Assembly: GCF_035083965.1 (NCBI RefSeq) | Contig: NC_089724.1 | Span: 5,938,001 to 6,002,000 of the forward strand | Source of the DNA: Branchiostoma lanceolatum | Taxonomy: Eukaryota; Chordata; Leptocardii; Amphioxiformes; Branchiostomatidae | Length of the DNA: 64,000 bases | Reading direction: 5' to 3' | Part shown: positions 36,567 to 47,757 of the stretch, piece by piece | Position numbering within the stretch: position 1 is the first letter of the stretch | Layout of the letters: every line of letters starts with the position of its first letter | The notes under the pieces: generated by a model | Databases searched by the model: none | The model's input: the letters and a program-made list of their open reading frames with translations, nothing else | What the model was told of the DNA's origin: nothing | Made by a program: the position numbers and the translations under genes

Positions 36567-39500
36567 CTATGGGCGAACACGGCAGCAACAGTAGTTGGGT
36601 CCGCAGTGGTTAGCCCTCCAGGTACAGCCACCACTGAAATAGCGAAATGCTGCAAGGCCAACTTGTCCAGCGCCAGTCTTGTGGTCGGGTGAAAGGACTG
36701 GGCGATTCACGTACACATGCACACCATCAATGCACTCTGATGTGCTGGAGAAAATAAATCATCATCATCAAAACATGATACTATATAGGATATGGTACAT
36801 GTACATACATTCATCATATAGTGCACATAGATGCAATATATGTCAGACTGAAATTACTTTCCGCACAAAGCCGCCCCTTAGACTTTTCATCGAACAGCAA
36901 TGAGAACCACAACTTTAACAAAAATGTGTACCATATATCAAGGACGTCTTTCAATATATCGAAGACGTTTGATTGAAACCTCTTTTTTTTATGCAAAAAA
37001 AAAGACTTAACCTGGTCCTTTTTTATAGCTTTGCAGTTCAAATGTATTGTAACTAGAAAAATAAAAACGACTTTCCATGACAGTATTGTAGCACAAACCT
37101 TCCCTGGTTGCCAACAGCTGCTCTCATGGCCGCTCTGCGGGACGTGCACATGTCGTTGCACGTCAGACCGTCCCCGCTAGGTCCGGAGCAGTCCCGACGG
37201 ATGGCGAAGATGAAAGATGGTCGGTCGGTGGCCGCTGTACAGATGCTCTGCGCCAGCTCATCACGGTAGTTGTAGTAGTCTGTGCCTGATTAAGGAAACG
37301 TAGAGAAAACATTGAAGGTACCAAAATTAGACAGCATATCATTCATTGATAAAGAGAAATATGGAATTGACAATATGTTCTATATGCATAGCTAAGTGTG
37401 GTACCTTTTGTTACCTTTTATTACCTTGTTCAAAGACAAACAATGGAACACAGATCAAAACAGTGCACTCGGTTCCATTTATCACTGCATATATAGACGT
37501 TTAAAGTCATTGGTCATTTGTACCTTTTGTCGCTATCTTATACCTTGTTCAAAGACAATCAATAACAATACTACATAGTTCTAAACAGTGCACTCTGTTC
37601 CAAAGTCACAGAACATGTACCAGAAATGATGTTGATTACTAAGAGGACAACCTATTCCTGTTTGCAACATGTCACGGTACCCTGTGACCGAGGTAATATC
37701 TTTAAAAAGTAGGTAAAGTTGGTAAAGATCATGATGCTATGTGATAGAACAAGACATATACATGGCCAGCGACACGTGGAACTTGATCCATCCCCTGCTC
37801 CAGGTTGTCCAGGAGGACCTTCCGGTCCACGGGGGCCCTCTGGTCCAGGAGGACCCTAGAAACATTCGTGATTAGCTGTAATCTTTCTTTCTTCAGCAAT
37901 TCTACATGCATTTATAAGACTGGGAGTACTATGTTTTTTTTGTCCCAGATGATGGTAATATATGTATTGCTTTGCAAAAATTGTCACGCCAAAACAAAGT
38001 ACAGAATTTGAGTCCCTTTTATAAGAGGAATGCTGTATTCTTTTCAACAGAATATATATGGGCTTGTTGGATTGGGAACTACAGAGACAACATGTAATAA
38101 TTAATTATCATAAAATGGTTCTACCAAATTTTCAAGTATACAACGCGAACTTGTAAGTACAGTACACAAAATCACAGACATGTCCTACCTGTTCACAAGA
38201 CCTGTTCCAACACCCTCCAAACCCTCCACATCCGCAACAAGAAGGCCCGGGGGGACCGGGAACACCATCACGGCCGTCCCGACCGTCTCGTCCGGCCGGT
38301 CCTTCAGGACCTCGAAAGGGACCTGCGACAAGTTGCAGTGAGGTTTATGGATACATTTAAAAGATACATGATGGTGTGGCAGTAGCACCCTTTACGTTAC
38401 ATGCGTGTCGAGAGCGTTGTAAAAAATACATAAACATCACATACACATTACTCTAGATGATTGCAGTTAATGTCAGACGAGTAACAATAAAAAACTCATC
38501 AAGAGTATTGCAGTCTTAAAACGTCAACTCCGTTGTGAGAAATGCAGTCAATGATCAAGTACAGTGATCATAATTGTTTATAGATAATTCGTTATTCCAG
38601 GGGCATTTAAAGATTAGAGTAATGCATGTTTGCCAACCTATGCCGTAGGGTGTTGTGACAGAGTTGGCCGATCTCTTGGACCGCCGCAAGGGGGCGTTGT
38701 GATCTCCAAGCTTGACGTCATCACCAACTTCAGGTGGTTTCACACCCGGGCCAGCGCGCTGTTGTAGAATGTACAAATTATTACTCATCATCCAAACTTC
38801 TCTGCTCCATAAAGCACAAAATCACAACCCAACTCACCACTCTGTGACCATAACTGTTTCGAATCTGAATTCTTGTCTTCTGAACAGTCTCGGATCAAGA
38901 GTCAATTCCCTTATTAGCAGCCAATGAAAAGTATTAGTCCTGAATGCTGTTTTTCTATTGCTCGTCTTTCTGCATATATGTCAGAGTGTTATTTGGTAAC
39001 ATTTCTGGAATCAACTTTTGCCTCTTCATCCCTCCCTAACTCGACATGGATGACTCTGTTGGCCTCGTGGTAACGATAGTAACATTGTTGAAACGTACGC
39101 GTATTATTATTATAAATGAGTTGTCTACTCAGACCACTAAAATCTATCCGAATTTCCCTAAGCTTACAGACAAAGAAAAGACTATTCTTCTTTTAACTAC
39201 CAAAAACCCACAAATTATAGAAAAGGTGGGACATTACGTCTTCCATTGCTTACAAAAGAGAAGTCAAGCCCTTCACTAGTTATAGACAATTACATTTGTA
39301 TAATTTAGATAAGCAGCTTTTATACCTATTTTGTACACTGTTCTTTTATGTATATTATTTGCATTTAGCCTTCGGGCATGAATTTGCAATAAAATCATTA
39401 TTATTATCACGGTGCTAATTTAAGACATTTTAAGCGCATAAACTCTCCTATAGATCATCATCACCACACGTATCAACACCGATCCACTGTTTACTGCTTC

Positions 39501-40452
39501 CAGCTAAAGTTGAAAAACTCAGATGTGTCGAGTTTTTGCCCGAGGCAGGTTAACTGTGAGGTGTCGCCAGTGACCTAAAGTGTCTAATTATCAGTGGTGT
39601 TCATGCGCATGATATATGTGCAAACCTTGTTGTTGTTTTTTAGAATATAACTTTTAAGACAATCGCAGTTCTTAATGTAACGCCACATGTTCATTGCTTC
39701 AAAGCGATGGTGAATCAAAGTGAGGAAGAGGTCTTAGAAAAGTGAGGAAGAGGTCATGTAACGTTTTATGAGCTGATGCGAGCTGACATAACCAAGAGTT
39801 GGGATTATGACATTGTAGCTTACAGCTGCTGTATTAAAAACCCTTACCTGGTCATAAGAAACAAACGAACAGAATATAAAAGGAGTGAATAACCTTTCTA
39901 AAACTATAGCTTCCTATGGTGTCCTGTCTGAACAGGGAATGCTGGACGTGCAATCAAAGCAAAAGAACTTGTATCGCCCCTTACCTCATGAGAGGTTCCG
40001 TAGGTTGGTTCTTGTACATTTCCGACACCGAGTTGGAACTTGGTTTCCAGCACAGCCAGCCGCTCCCTCAAAGACGCCCCGTCAGCTTTCTCCCTCTGTA
40101 ACTCCGCACGTTCGCTGTCTAGTTGGGTCTGCAGGGACGACAGTTGGATTTTCAGGGCCGTCATTTCCTCCTTGTGAGACAACGCTTCTTCCTTGTCTCT
40201 AGCAGCGGCGTCTTGCTTGATCTCCACGACCAAGGTACGATCCTTCAGCGTCATCAGCTGGTCCTTCAGTTGAGTTGAGTTCTCTCGGACATGCTTAACC
40301 TCGTGAGCGAGGAAGACGAGGGCCGCCACGACCAGCACCCCCGCCCCGATCGCCATCGTCACCGCCACCGTCACTGGTCGGACCGCGCCGGGTCGGTCTC
40401 GGCGGGCCCTGCCGACAACTTCGCCTCTGTACGCAACCTTCTCCGAGCTCAT
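36567..40452 (-). CDS. Gene 3: type II membrane collagen-stalk protein with 9-Cys head
   Basis: Exons, in order, are 39985-40452, 38638-38758, 38189-38322, 37783-37855, 37099-37285 and 36567-36744. The sum is in frame, giving 386 residues. The ATG at 40452 matches the paralogues; an in-frame ATG lies 30 bp upstream. The stem is of the second type: HNAP and furin site RRSKR|S instead of HNAT/RRYRR|S, and the first exon ends in a VQEPTYGTSHE extension. The collagen part is shorter than in gene 2 (second collagen exon 73 bp). The 9-Cys head is nearly identical to gene 2's, with small insertions. Two donors are odd. Exon 2 must use GTTGGC (or GC at TACG|GCATAG). Exon 4 would use GTTCCA, because the four bases GTAA of the gene 2 donor are missing. 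The frame is intact, so the gene is probably still coding. Confidence 0.8.
39103..39413 (+). mobile_element. 3' fragment of a non-LTR retrotransposon in gene 3 intron 1
   Basis: About 305 bp are present here that are absent at the corresponding site of gene 4 (45,777-45,790). The insert contains an open end with KIYPNFPKLTDKEKTILL and KVGHYVFHCLQKRSQAL, which resembles the C-terminal end of CR1/L2-type reverse transcriptase ORFs. It ends AATAAAATC followed by ATT repeats. It is a 5'-truncated insertion; the clade is uncertain. Confidence 0.65.
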
Positions 40453-42477
40453 TGCGAGAATATGACGAGACTTGACCGCCAAAGTTTGTAATTTCTCGCC
40501 GTAGACAACTTTCTGTCAAACCGAGAAAGATATGACAGTGTAGTCCACAATTTTCCCACTCCACTGACAAAAAGAAATGCACAGCTTAGAATAGAAAATT
40601 TCCAGTGGTTGAAGGTCGTTGGTCAAAGGATCTATGACATTCACATATGTATGAAATCAGATTGGTTCGTACAAAGTAAAACCTCTACGTCAACGATTTA
40701 AACTACACCTATTTCCTGGCGATTTTACAGAAAACTGCATGTTTTTTCTCTGAGACAATCTATCGTAGAGACATGTAGGCGACTAATTCCTCATTCGTGA
40801 AAAGCTTTGTTGCTAGCATGCTATCCCTTTGAATAAATGAAGAATTCAGGATCCTCCTCATCTAATCATGAATGTTCTGTCCCCTATCAGTTATCAGTGT
40901 TGTGTGGATAATGAAGCCACCGGAGTGGACATGGCTCTGGTGAATCTACAACACACACGGGTCCGAGGCTAGTACATATCACATGGGGTATGAATGCTTC
41001 AACAACGAAAAAAGACAGACCAAAACGTCAACATGATGAAGTGTTCTGAGACGGACACTTCCTTCCCATGAGGAAATAGTAGTTTAATTTAGTACCAGCT
41101 GAAACATTTGTGGAGCCATTTTCGTAGTAAAGTTTATTTGAAAACCTGTTAAACTAGAACTTTTAAAAGTTCCAGATGTCATCATGCCTTCATGAAGTTC
41201 ATGTATTGAGGTTTGGTCTGGTGTCTTAAAATTTGCGATGTTCATATATGGAGTTGGGTATGGTGGAGGGGGTGGTTGTATTTTTGGCTCTCTGGGTTTG
41301 CATCTCTTCTTTCTAACTATCTTGTCATGCCTTTATTTCATTCTATGTCTTCAGAAACTGTTGTATTCCTCCCAAGTTGATGACACTTCGATTATTAAAA
41401 AACACCGCTTTATGTGCAATGAACAGCTAGACTGTTCATTCAAAAAGAATATGAAACTGCATATGATATGTATAATTTTCTTTTTTACTGAGTATACATT
41501 TTGACAGTTTATTGATAGCCATGTAAAATTGCCATTTATTCCAAGGCGTCAGTGAACATTTTCAATAGTGTGCTTTGAATTTGATGATGTAACATTTTCC
41601 TTGAAAACTATCAGGCATATTTAACATTTTATATCATTTCCTAGTGTGAACCACAATATCATTTGTTGAATGTCATGTCTATTACTGACATGTCTATGAA
41701 GTAGACAGTATTACAGTTATACGTGCTTGTACATGCTACATGAGAGCAAAATGTGAGGCGTAAGGTTCGGTCCAGGTGGATTATATTGTTTCCTTTATTC
41801 TGTATGATGTTATGTAAATAGACAATGACTTTATGTAAAGCTTTATAAAGCTACAGCTGTACAGAAAATGTTGCAATAAAAGAGTCTATATAATTATGTG
41901 GAAAATTCTGCCTTATTTTTGACCATAAATTCCTTCTAAGTTCTGCTCAAATGAAGCTGCTATTGTATCATTTTGTGTACATTAATTACTCAACATTTTG
42001 TGACAAAAAAAACCCTTCTGATTAATAATACATGTATAAGAATCTTAGTATTTCAGTGCATGATAATACTTAGCAAGCTTAGGATTTGATGGATAAAGAC
42101 TAAATGAGAGGATACTGACTGGACATATGAATAAAGTATCAAAGTTGAGGACAAAAAAAACTGAAGGAAATATGTCTATTTGGTGTTGATACTGCAAACT
42201 ATCATAAGTGAAATATGAAAACTGATGTTTGACTTAAAACTGTATAGCAGATATCCTGTAATGTGCAAATCGGAGCTTTGGAAAGCTCCAATTCTTCGTG
42301 TTGAGTCTAGGCACTGGTGCAGTCCCTACAAAGGGAGGAAGAAGAAAAAAATACTTTGTTGTACAATGTCAGCAGAAAAATCTTGCAAATGCCTTTACTG
42401 GAACATCACATTGCTTATTTGAAAATCACCTAGTATGTAAGCTCACACAGAAAATACAGAAGACTTCAGCTGTGTAC
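40453..42477. other. Intergenic: gene 3 upstream and copied SFT2 3' flank
   Basis: No intact gene was found. From 40,453 to about 40,990 the sequence matches, in blocks, the region upstream of gene 4 (54,141-54,470 and 55,180-55,330). From about 41,050 to 41,990 it is a copy of the SFT2 gene 3' flank (22,010-22,910), including an AATAAA at 41875-41880. From about 42,180 on it matches the region downstream of gene 1. Confidence 0.6.
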
Positions 42478-44294
42478 TTACTGGCCCAAGACCTCCACAC
42501 GCATGCTGAGGTAACTATTCCATGTCTGCGGCCAGAACCGGACATAACGTGCAGTTACCGGCGGGTCCAACAGGTGGCGCACTTCAGTGTCCTGATCAGA
42601 GTTGCCAGAGAAGACCTAGGAGGGTATTGTAAAGAAAGTCAAAGAACAGGCTACCAGCAACACCACACAAAACAAGAGTTTGGAGATCTCATATCTCCAT
42701 GAAATATATATAATGCAAATTAGACCCTCATTTGGATAATTCACATTGAACCATCTTCACATAACTTAGTTTGCATAATTTGCTCTTCATTATGTACATC
42801 TCTGTCTGCATATAAAATATCATGGAAATCCGTCGTTCCTTTGTTCAGTTATTCTCCTTGGAAGATTTTGACAAAAACGCCCCTGCAGTTCCAGAGCAAG
42901 CTGCCAGGTGGCCAAAACCTACAGCACTTCTTCCTTACATCACAAGCTAAAATAGACCATAGCATGTTCAGGTCAAAAGATACAGAAAATGGAAGTTCTG
43001 CTGCTGTACCAAGGCCATATACGAGGGGGCCCAAAATCGACCTTAGGCACACACGAACACACACACACACACACACACACAGGCACTATACCTCCATTTT
43101 TCATGGAGATAAAAAGGATGACAAACTGAGATCAACTTTGTTGGAACATATAATGTTATGCACATAGTTTCTCTAGCTGAAGTAGAACAGGTACATAATT
43201 CATACATGCAAGTTTAGAGAAAAATTGTGGACTACCAACCTTCTCCCGTCCCAGTTTGTCCAGGTATGTGGACCACGTGGTCCCGTCTCTGCTGAAGCGT
43301 AGTTTGTAGGATTTCACCCACTGATTTCCTACTGGCCTGCCCTGGGTGATAACTCCAGTTACAGTGGTCTCTGCCCCCACGTCAACCTGAACAGGGGGAA
43401 AACGACATCTTGGTACGCTCGTCAAGGTACCTGTTCTATCTGGCGTCAAGTTTCTCACCCAATATGTTACCGGGTTTCATGTAATAATTGTAAATGGTTA
43501 CTAACATAATTCCGCTAGGTTATATAATACCACCACCATGAAAAGATACGTCCAAACAGATCTCCAACCTTCAACCCAAGGTCGACCCCCAATATAATGC
43601 ACTCCTGTGTCTCTAAACTGTGTATACGTGGGTTGGTGTAGGGGGGTTTGGGGGTGTGGTGTGTGCTGCAGAGATCTCTCAAACCCACTGCTTTTCAAAG
43701 TGGCGGATTAATGTTAATGGGAGTCACTACGTGTAGACATGTTGATGACATTTGTCTTAAAGTTCATGATTTATTATATTCTACTTTCAAAAACAAAGAT
43801 AACAAACGTAGTCAGCGAAAGTCCATAACCACACAGAATCAATGGCGGCTTGATGAAAATATGAATGTCAGAGGAAGAACAACGATTTCATATCAATAAA
43901 AAAAAAACACGCGATCTAACTTTTCAACAACAGACGCGGCATTTGAGTTATACTACACAGAGCACAATTACATACGATTGGCAATAAAGCAAGCTCCAAC
44001 CTGCAGTGTCCCCTCACCTGTAGCCACTGGTTGGTGTTCAGTGGGCTGTTGGCACACCAGGCTCCGGCCGCATGAAGGCGAGCTTTGTTGGTGGCACAAT
44101 GCGGGTGTGTACTGGATGCAGTGATGTGGCTATCTGGAACAGCGCCGCTCTCCATGCCTAGCGGTACTGCAGTGCACGGCCACTATACGATGTAACATAA
44201 TTATTGATGGTAAACGTCGTTTTCACCCATTGTCAACGGTACAATATGAAGTTGTTCAAAGTTACGTGTAGCTTGATGTAACTCATCGGCAATA

Positions 44295-44567
44295 AAAAAA
44301 AATTAAATGAAAATTTAACGGTTCTTGGTGGATGTCAATGTGCAGATGTTGGCACATTGACGCAGCAAATCCGCAGTGTGTTTTTTTGGCACACATTTTA
44401 ATATATTAGTCTAGGTGGCCCGGTGGGCGTCACTCCACAGCCAGAGAAAGCCGTGTAAAGTGCCTTTCCCAAGGGCTTAACGTCCGGGCAAGGCGAGTAT
44501 CGAACTCGGGACCTATTGGTTCCGAGTTCAACGCTCTAACCGTTACGCCACGCAGACGTCACTTATT
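44295..44567 (-). mobile_element. tRNA-derived SINE with 7-bp target duplication
   Basis: GGCAATA occurs on both sides (44288-44294 and 44568-44574), and the element is absent from the paralogous site in gene 1. On the minus strand the head has an A-box-like TGGCGTAACGGTTAGAGCG and a B-box-like GAGTTCGATACTC. A body with CCCTTGGGAAAGGCACTTTA follows, a block commonly seen in SINEs of marine animals. The 3' end on that strand is T-rich rather than A-rich. Confidence 0.8.
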
Positions 44568-46041
44568 GGCAATAGCCTCAGAAAAGTTCGGCTCGAGGTC
44601 CAGTTCGAAGTTAGCACAAGAACAGATCATGTTATCAAATAACAATATCGATCTACAGAAAATGCATCTGTCAGCACAAGAATGCCCTACCTGTGGGCAG
44701 AATGATTCCCCACCCCCTCCACATCCACATCCGCCAGGAGCCCCGGGGGGCCCGGGAACACCATCACGGCCGTCCCGCCCATCTCGTCCGGCCGGTCCTT
44801 CAGGACCCCGAAATGGACCTGTGACAGTTGCAGTGAGATTTATCTTTATGTCATTGCTAGCTTGTTAAAGGCACCCAGAGCATTTTATGAGGCTTGAAAA
44901 CTGGAAATATTCTAGTTGCTGTAATCTTTATGAAATTGGCATTCAATGCCACTGTTTACCACATTTGCGTGCGGATTTCTTATCAAAAGTGCACAAAAGC
45001 GGCACAAAAAAGCTACATGGTTATCTTTTAGTTTCACGCACCTAGTGTAAATAGACCGATACCATAGCCCGCCTGCCTCCGTCAAAACGTAGAAATGCAA
45101 AATTAAAATATAAAAATGCAAATATTTGACGGACATGCAGTGTTGTTGAAACTTGCTATATGTATGAATGACTAAGAATTTGAGTTCTTTATTCAAATTT
45201 CAAGCCTCCCCAAAACACAGTGATCATAATTTCAAGCCTCCCCAAATCAGTGATCATAATTTTTTTATAGATGATTCGTTATTCCAGGGGCATTTAAAGA
45301 TTAGACTAATGCATGTCTGCCAACCTATGCCGTAAGGTGTTGTGACGGAGTTGGCCGATCTCTTGGACCGCCGCAAGGGGGCGTTGTGACCTCCAAGCCT
45401 GACGTCATCACCAACTTCAGGTGGTTTCACATCGGGGCCAGCGCGCTGTTGTAGAATGTACAAGTTCTTACTCATCATCCGAACTTCTCTGTTCCATAAA
45501 GCACAAAATCACAACCCAACTCACCACCCTGTCACCATAACTGTTTCGAATTTGAATTCTTGTCTTCTCGGATCGAGAGTCAATTCCCCTTATTAGCAGC
45601 CAATGAAAAGTATTAGTCCTGAATTCTGGCTTTCATTTGCTCGTCTTTCTGCATATATGTCAGAGTGTTACTTTGTAACATTTCTGGAATCAACTTTTGC
45701 CTCTTCCTTCCTCCCTACCTCGACATGGATGACTCTGTTGGCCTCATGGTAATGATAGTAACGTTGTTGAAACGTACGCGTATTATCATGGTGCTACTTT
45801 AAGACATTTTAAGCACATGAACTCTCCTATAGATCATCATCACCACACGTATCAACACCGATCCACTGTTTACTGCTTCCAGCTATCTAAAGTTGAAAAA
45901 CCAGATATATCGAGTTTTTGCCCGAGGCAGGTTAACTGTGAGGTGTCGCCAGTGACCTAAAGTGTCTAATTATCCGTGGTGTTCATGCGCATGATATATG
46001 TGCAAACCTTGTTGTTGTTTTTGAGAATATAACTTTTAAGA

Positions 46042-46045
46042 CAAT
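46042..46045. other. Target-site duplication CAAT, left copy
   Basis: The four bases CAAT flank the retrotransposon on the left and recur at 53334-53337 on the right. The empty site in gene 3 (near 39,665) has a single CAAT followed by CGCAGTTC. Confidence 0.8.
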
Positions 46046-46428
46046 TGTGAGAGGGGCGAAACTAAGTTAATTAAGTGCAGAACTCTCTCGTTGTGTAACC
46101 GTCTTTAATTAATAGCAGGACTATCGCTATCTTCTGAAGGCTAAGTGTAATTAATCGTACGGAGTTTGGCTTTAGAAGTGACGGCCGTAACGACGTTTTA
46201 ATGATGTTCCCACTAGGGGTTAATTCCGGCGTCGCGACAAGGTTTAGATAAGAGAAGAAATAAAGTGACAGTGGCGGAGTTCCCAGGCAGTCGGTCTCTG
46301 GACTCAAGAGCTGACGGACGCCTAAGTACGAGCCCTGTGTGTGCGGAATACATTCTGTGTCTTGTGTGATTCCTTCCCTCTCTATGCGGGATCTCTAAAG
46401 AACCAAGGGTATTACCACCACCCTCACA
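46046..46428 (+). repeat. 5' LTR
   Basis: It begins TGTGAGAGGGGCG and ends CACCCTCACA (TG...CA ends). It contains AATAAA near 46,258, a candidate polyadenylation signal. It is essentially identical to the 3' LTR. Confidence 0.95.
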
Positions 46429-46430
46429 TT

Positions 46431-46448
46431 TTGGCGACGAGGATGGGA
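46431..46448 (+). promoter_or_regulatory. Putative primer-binding site
   Basis: TGGCGACGAGGATGGGAT lies two bases after the 5' LTR and begins with TGG, the complement of a tRNA CCA end. The tRNA used was not identified. Confidence 0.6.
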
Positions 46449-46764
46449 TTCCGCTGCTACCATCTGGAGAGAAACACGGAGGGGATCATCACGAGGAGCT
46501 AGGCGGAGGGACGAGGACTGGTACCAGCCCGACGACGAGCGCCCGACAGCAAAGGTATGTGGACCCGTTGTGGGTGAAGAGGGAGTAGAGACACTTGCAT
46601 ATGCCGCCGTTAGCTTGACCGCCGTTAGACAAGTTAGATGCCCGTTACTGTGTTGATGTGAAGTTGTTGTTAGTTGAGCCGGGGTTGTTGTATTGCAAGT
46701 AACGCGGAAAGTTGGGTGCGGTTAGGAAGGTCAGAGTGATCGACTGAAGGTTAGGTGAAGAAGA

Positions 46765-47757
46765 ATGTCAGACTCAGAAGAAGAGGGCGCACAGGCCGCT
46801 CAGGCTAGCGTAGTTTATGTTCCGTTCGAACGAAAATGGCCCAAGTTTTCGGGGGTGTCGTCCGGGCAGGCTGTGGAGGAGTGGGTGGAAGAGATGGAGA
46901 GCGCCTTCACCCTCTACAGCACGCCCGACACCCAGAAGGCCGGGATGTTTTACAGAAACTTGGAGGGCCAGGCGAAGCGTGTAGTTGCCGTGATGACGGG
47001 AGATGATAGAAAAAATGTAGCTAAAGTCAAAGCAGCTCTGCAGTCAGCGTTTGGGGACACGGCGCCCGTTTCCGTCATAATGTCCAAATTTTACGCTAGA
47101 GGCCAGGGCAGGGATGAATCCATCAGCATGTACGCCCTGAGCCTGCAGGAGATTATGAAACGGGCGGAGAGAAGAAGGGGCTCAGTGCTAGAAGGGGGAG
47201 ACGCCCTGCTGAGGGATAGGTTCTTAGATGGACTGCGGGACAGGGACCTGGAGCGGCAGCTCCGCCAGTATCTGAGGGCCGCCGTCCCGGCCGATTCCCG
47301 CACGTTCCAGGACATAAGGGAAGAGGCCCTCCACTTGAGCGGGGAGTGGAACCCTCAGGGGGCGGGGGCACGGCAGAATCTAGTGCTCCAAGAGCAGTCG
47401 GTAATAGCCTCCGAAATCGCTAAGTTGAGGGACGAGACTAGTAGGACGTTCGAAGCCCTACGCAGAGAGCTGCAAGGCATGCAGTTAGGGGGGAATAACG
47501 CGTCAATCCCAGGCGGTAATGTTCGTGGTGACCGCGGACGAACACCCCGCCGACCCCAGACAGGCAGTTACCAGCGGGACGATCAGGGCCGTCCCATTTG
47601 CCACTACTGTAAGGAGGCTGGACACATCCAGAGGGAGTGCCCCAATCTAATATGCTTTGGATGTAGGAAACCCGGTCACTTTCAGAGGGACTGTCCCTCC
47701 AACGCCCCTCCACCTAACCCTAACTTCCAGACACAGAACCCCCAGACCCCAAACTAG
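46765..47757 (+). CDS. gag: Retrotransposon gag polyprotein
   Basis: The protein has 330 residues. It opens with an acidic N-terminus, then a capsid-like helical region containing the usual retrotransposon gag pattern (KWPKFSG, then about FYRNLEGQAKRVV). Two CCHC zinc knuckles lie near the C-terminus (CHYCKEAGHIQREC and CFGCRKPGHFQRDC). It packages the element's RNA into particles. It ends at TAG 47755-47757, directly after a heptamer that could cause -1 frameshifting into pol. Confidence 0.92.
   Translation: MSDSEEEGAQAAQASVVYVPFERKWPKFSGVSSGQAVEEWVEEMESAFTLYSTPDTQKAGMFYRNLEGQAKRVVAVMTGDDRKNVAKVKAALQSAFGDTAPVSVIMSKFYARGQGRDESISMYALSLQEIMKRAERRRGSVLEGGDALLRDRFLDGLRDRDLERQLRQYLRAAVPADSRTFQDIREEALHLSGEWNPQGAGARQNLVLQEQSVIASEIAKLRDETSRTFEALRRELQGMQLGGNNASIPGGNVRGDRGRTPRRPQTGSYQRDDQGRPICHYCKEAGHIQRECPNLICFGCRKPGHFQRDCPSNAPPPNPNFQTQNPQTPN
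47748..47757 (+). promoter_or_regulatory. Candidate -1 frameshift site at the gag/pol junction
   Basis: In the gag frame the sequence reads C CCA AAC TAG, which fits the X XXY YYZ slippery pattern directly before the gag stop. Pol is in the -1 frame and is open through this point, so slippage here would join the two products. Whether a stimulatory RNA structure follows was not established. Confidence 0.65.

Noticed and set aside
44400..44560. Functional tRNA gene
   Set aside because: A- and B-box-like blocks are present, but the unit has target duplications, a non-tRNA body and no complete cloverleaf; a SINE explains it.
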